Shown: piece by piece, positions 60,301-64,000 of the stretch | Layout: each line of letters begins with the position of its first letter | How positions within the stretch are numbered: position 1 is the first letter of the stretch | From: Cheiracanthium punctorium | Taxonomy: Eukaryota > Arthropoda > Arachnida > Araneae > Cheiracanthiidae | Direction of reading: 5' to 3' | DNA length: 64,000 nt | Assembly (NCBI GenBank): GCA_038373885.1 | Contig: JAWZYV010015837.1 | Location: forward strand, 248,001 to 312,000 | Notes under the pieces: model-generated | Databases searched by the model: none | The model's input: only the letters and a program-made list of their open reading frames with translations | Told to the model about the DNA's origin: nothing | Position numbers and translations under genes: made by a program

Positions 60301-62155
60301 ATACCTACTCATTAGTCAGGTAGTAACTCCTAAACCTAGGGAATTCATAGCTGCGTGGATCCATTAAGATGAAATGCTTTTAAACAGATCACAAAGATTG
60401 TCAGCAAAAATTAGTTTTAACTTTCTGCATATTTCGTACATTTACAAATTTATATTATAACATCAAAAGCATTCTTTAACTGTAATAAAGATTATTTTGA
60501 ATACTTTCATGTTTAAAGCTTGGTAAGTTTCAAATTGACATGATAATTTTAACTGCGTTCCATTATCAACTAATGGGGCTTGACTAAACGGCTTTCAGTG
60601 TTTATTACAAATTACAGTTGCTATAAATTTGCGATTTTTATAAAATAACGAATTAAAAAAGGAAACGAAGCAACCTTTTACAATGCGTCAAAATGTTTAC
60701 ATTCTGTTAAAAATATTGTTATACCCAATACAAAACTGATGCATAAAATTTCTCTTAGATTTGAATTGAATTTTAGCATGAAATATTTTGAAACATACTA
60801 ATACAACTCAATAATATACCCCTAAAACTTTTTTTGTAACAACGTTTGTATAGATTGGACTTTCAAATCATCGATAGCATTCTCTTGTTACATGATGAAT
60901 AGTCTTTTCTTTTACTATTTAGCAAATGTTCTATAACTAATTAGCAAATGACGGAAATTTTATTATTCGCAGTGAAAATTTTTATGTTGAAAAATTAAAA
61001 CTTTTAAATTACAGCCGAATTACCATTACTGTTCGAAAAGTGAGCAAAATATTGCTTTAGTATTAATGTCTTGAGCAATACGTGGCGTAGTTTCTGTGCC
61101 TGGACGAAATGACATTGTTAAAATTGGTAGGAATTTAAACTTTACAATCTGTGTGAACGATTAATATGTGTATGCATCAGCTAATAAATCTTTAGATAAT
61201 AAGTTCAGGTTATAGCATGGCGCATTAAGCTAGCTGGAAAGTTTGAAAATCATATTAATGCGCTTCATAGTGAATTATAAAGTATTAGTTATACTGTCTG
61301 GTGATAAAAAACAATAAAAAAGATTGATACACCTCTGAGTATAAGATATAATGTGTACATACATAAAATAATGAAGGACATTTTCCCATGTGCTTATTTA
61401 AGCACTATTTCTCTTGCCCGCATAAATTTCAAGTGTATATTTATGGAAAGAGGGCCAGTTGCACCCGCGCCAACAGCTATCAAACCCTTTGCGAACCCCC
61501 CCCCAAAAAAAAAATATCACTGGGTGCAGCCATCATTGTAGGGGGCCACCTCCAAAATATGCTACCACTGGCCCTTTGCGAGACCGCAGGTTTCCGCTGA
61601 GATTGTCCCCTCTCCCTCCATTTCGCGGGTACAACTCGCCCGTTGATTAAATTCATCAGCTGTGTAACTCACCCTTTTCTCCCTTCGCCCAGAGCAATTA
61701 GCCCCGCTCCCTATTTATGCGGGAGACTACTTATAAAAAAAGAAATATTCGCCGGGTTTTATGTTAACTGTAAGCATTTTGTGGACACTATCAATTTAAC
61801 TAATATAGTTTTGCGAGCAATGATGAAGTACCGAATGTTGCTGCTTTTTGCAGTGAAACCCACCTCGCGTAAGAGCTTAGGAATAAATAGGCGCTAATGG
61901 TAAATCCAAATATATTTTAAATACATACCTAGAATGTTTACTATATGTAACAAAAGAAAAAGAATAAAATCATATAAACTAAGTAAATGTAATTATTTAC
62001 GCTTATTGCCCATTAATATTAATTTTATTATTCAACGACCAATATACAAAGTTAATATGAATCCACTATGTAAAATAACGTGTTGCTTAAAAATTTAAAT
62101 AAAGAAGATTATTCCATTATCCGGGAGTCGAAGTAAAAAAAAAAAAAACTAAGCA
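57381..62155. other. Non-coding stretch with one probable SINE
   Basis: No supported gene. Less AT-rich patches are at 58410-58620 (open frames on both strands, no motif) and 61440-61700 (GC-rich, with a C-tract near 61496-61504). A probable SINE is at 59560-59775. Confidence 0.5.
59560..59775 (+). mobile_element. Probable tRNA-derived SINE
   Basis: AAGTGGAACAGTAGCTAAAGAG resembles an A box and TTTAGGTTCAAGTTTC a B box about 30 bp later, followed by GC-richer unique sequence to about 59755 and an A-run. No target duplication identified. Confidence 0.5.
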
Positions 62156-62411
62156 GAAAATGAACAATTAATTGTGATTACGGCAACGCTACACTAGGGC
62201 GATCTGCCAGGGGGGATGCCTTGGTTAGAGGACTTTCTAAGGGGTTCTAACGCGTATTCACGCTACATCTGGAGAAAACCTACGAAAACTCCAGACCGTT
62301 ATATCGACAGCTGCGCGATGGGACCCGAACTCGGCACCTTCACACTTCGGCCATCTACCATTTTCAGTTGCATAACCACTGTGCCATGGTGAGGCGAAAA
62401 TGAACAATTAA
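62156..62411 (-). mobile_element. tRNA-derived SINE with perfect 16-bp target duplication
   Basis: The body 62172-62395 lies between identical GAAAATGAACAATTAA copies at 62156-62171 and 62396-62411. On the minus strand the head reads CACCATGGCACAGTGGTTAT (A box) and GAGTTCGGGTCCC (B box), then a body shared with 51554-51785 and the fragment at 15380. No homopolymer tail. The perfect duplication argues for a young insertion. Confidence 0.94.
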
Positions 62412-64000
62412 AGTCTATTTGTATAGTTTATTTTATAGAAAGCATAACACAACACGTGTTCGATCCAAACGGTACCAGTTTTATACTATAAATTTACGAC
62501 TTTTGCCTGGACATATAGACGTATGCAACACTTATACCTTATAAGTTATGGAAAAGTAATCTGAATACACTTGGAACGTCTTTTGAACAAGCTTGTGCTA
62601 CTGGGGTATTTAACACTTGCTGATTTGCATCATTATATATGAAGAAAAAACTCCAACGTAAAGTCTTAGAACTGAAATTTATTTTCAAATAGCAGGAAAT
62701 ATCTTTTTGAAAAGTCTACAGTAAGATTGTACAGGGACAAGACTGATTATTCTAAATCATATGTATAGCAATTATATTGAAAAGAAGTTCTTAATGTTCG
62801 TCTCTAGCTAATCTATTTTTGCAAATGTGTGTTAAAAAATACATTTTTGCAGAATAGGGAAACATCTCAATAAACATCCGACGCATTTTAACTCTTAACT
62901 CGCATTTTATCTCTTAATAGTGCTCTTACAAAAATTTGTCCAAGAATTTGTCAAAAAGTAAAGTCCAATAACTATTATCACAAGAATTATTATGCAATAT
63001 AACTTTATTTCTCTTTATTAGTTAACTAGCTGCGTGCCAGTTCTTCGCACGGTAGGAAACTAAAATTTTCCTTACATGTGTAATTCGAAATTATTCGTAA
63101 TGTGGATTTAAAAAAAACGAGCAAAATTATTTGACTATTAATGTAAAGTTTGTGTCATGAGTACTAACCTGATCATTGCAGTATAATGACTCAAAAAACT
63201 ACGTCAGTGTCATTCACTATCAAGAAAGTGGAAAGCTTAATGGTTTGCAGAGAACTCCTGGCTTTCAAAATGTCTTATTTCTACATAATACTGTTTTTTA
63301 GGCTCAAGTTGTAGCATTAAATACCTAAGACACTACATGGAATGGAGCACCATTTATTTCTTTCCGAACATGTACCATATAAAGAAAGTATTCTAATCAT
63401 GAAAAAATTCGACTTCCAGATTTTGGTGTATTGACACGTTTTGAGGTCTTCTGAATTCATTTATGCTATTTTCAAGACATGTTTTTAAAATAGCTGCGCA
63501 CCCGCTCTTCATACGGGAAGAAGGGAATATTTTACTACTAAAATCATATCTGCATGTGACAAAACAGAATTTCATTTTTAAAAAAGTTCAAGTAATCTCC
63601 TCTGTTGAAATTACTGCGGGATATATTAACGCAAATTAGAAATACTTTTCGTTTAGTTGGTTGTAAGACAACCGTTGGAACAGGATAAACACTTTTAATT
63701 TCATGAAATATTTATTAACGTGGTACATTGCGATTTATTCATATTATCTTTACAAATCTAATAATACTACCTATTACGTACATTAGTACTATCTATATTC
63801 GCTTCTCCCTCTTCAAGGCTAAAAGAAACAGCTTAGATTATTTGGCCTCAATGGGATCTTTTGATTCTGTGGCGATGCTTTGCAATTTACGCATTAGCAT
63901 AAATAATAATCATTTCACATAATGGTTGCCATTAAGGAAACTCTCCATATATATTTAATTTATACATAGTTTTATAAGATTGGCGTATTTAGCGCCGCAA
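62412..64000. other. Non-coding stretch with two related short motifs
   Basis: CTAGCTGCGTGCCAGTTCTTCG near 63026 and ATAGCTGCGCACCCGCTCTTCA near 63491 are similar to each other and recall the start of the element at 3695. No coding sequence recognised. Confidence 0.5.

Noticed and set aside
61353..61897. Three overlapping plus-strand frames rich in Pro
   Set aside because: Driven by C-tracts and a GC-rich patch; no domain.
20916..62395. tRNA genes suggested by A- and B-box sequences at 20.9, 30.7, 51.8, 52.4 and 62.4 kb
   Set aside because: The heads do not form a full cloverleaf with an acceptor stem and are followed by SINE bodies; three of them have target-site duplications around the whole unit.
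1..64000. A novel multi-gene system
   Set aside because: Only one cellular gene is visible; everything else that can be interpreted is mobile-element derived, so I cannot support a new system here.

Overview
The window is AT-rich eukaryotic DNA with long introns, microsatellites and many small transposable elements. It carries one recognisable protein-coding gene. That gene, the SINEs with tRNA-like heads and the mixture of mariner, pogo, hAT and piggyBac-type relics fit an arthropod; a chelicerate such as a spider or scorpion is my best guess, but this is inference. No bacterial-type operon, CRISPR array, rRNA gene or functional tRNA gene was seen.

The gene lies on the minus strand from about 43.3 kb down to 26.1 kb. 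It is an invertebrate ortholog of the muscle-specific receptor tyrosine kinase MuSK, called Nrk in insects. Eight consecutive exons join in phase across canonical GT-AG sites and give about 768 codons: an Ig domain, a short linker, a Frizzled-type cysteine-rich domain (10 Cys), a complete kringle (6 Cys), one transmembrane helix and a tyrosine kinase ending in a stop codon. The membrane helix and the whole kinase sit in one 1.19 kb exon. The 5' end (signal peptide and any earlier Ig domains) was not found. One unassigned open exon-like block at 57.2-57.4 kb on the same strand is the only upstream candidate, and its splice phase does not fit directly.

Region by region: 0-26 kb is downstream of the gene and holds no gene I can support. 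It contains a Helentron-like pair with a 155-bp tandem array (3.0-5.0 kb), a piggyBac-like MITE (10.4-10.95 kb), a decayed pogo/Tigger transposon with two perfect hairpins inside its old coding region (11.4-12.4 kb), SINE pieces (15.4-15.95 kb), a hAT MITE with a perfect 8-bp target duplication (18.1-18.55 kb), a pogo-like MITE and a SINE (20.2-21.1 kb), a 33-bp minisatellite (23.6 kb) and a MITE about 230 bp beyond the gene's stop codon (25.4-25.9 kb). 26-43 kb is the gene; its introns hold a SINE, a 1-kb fold-back element and three copies of a short repeat. 43-64 kb is upstream: a pogo-type transposase tail, a second hAT MITE, a short pogo MITE, three or four SINEs, two mariner relics and a TA-flanked palindromic MITE.

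Apart from the receptor, most interpretable sequence is non-autonomous transposons and SINEs, several with intact target-site duplications.
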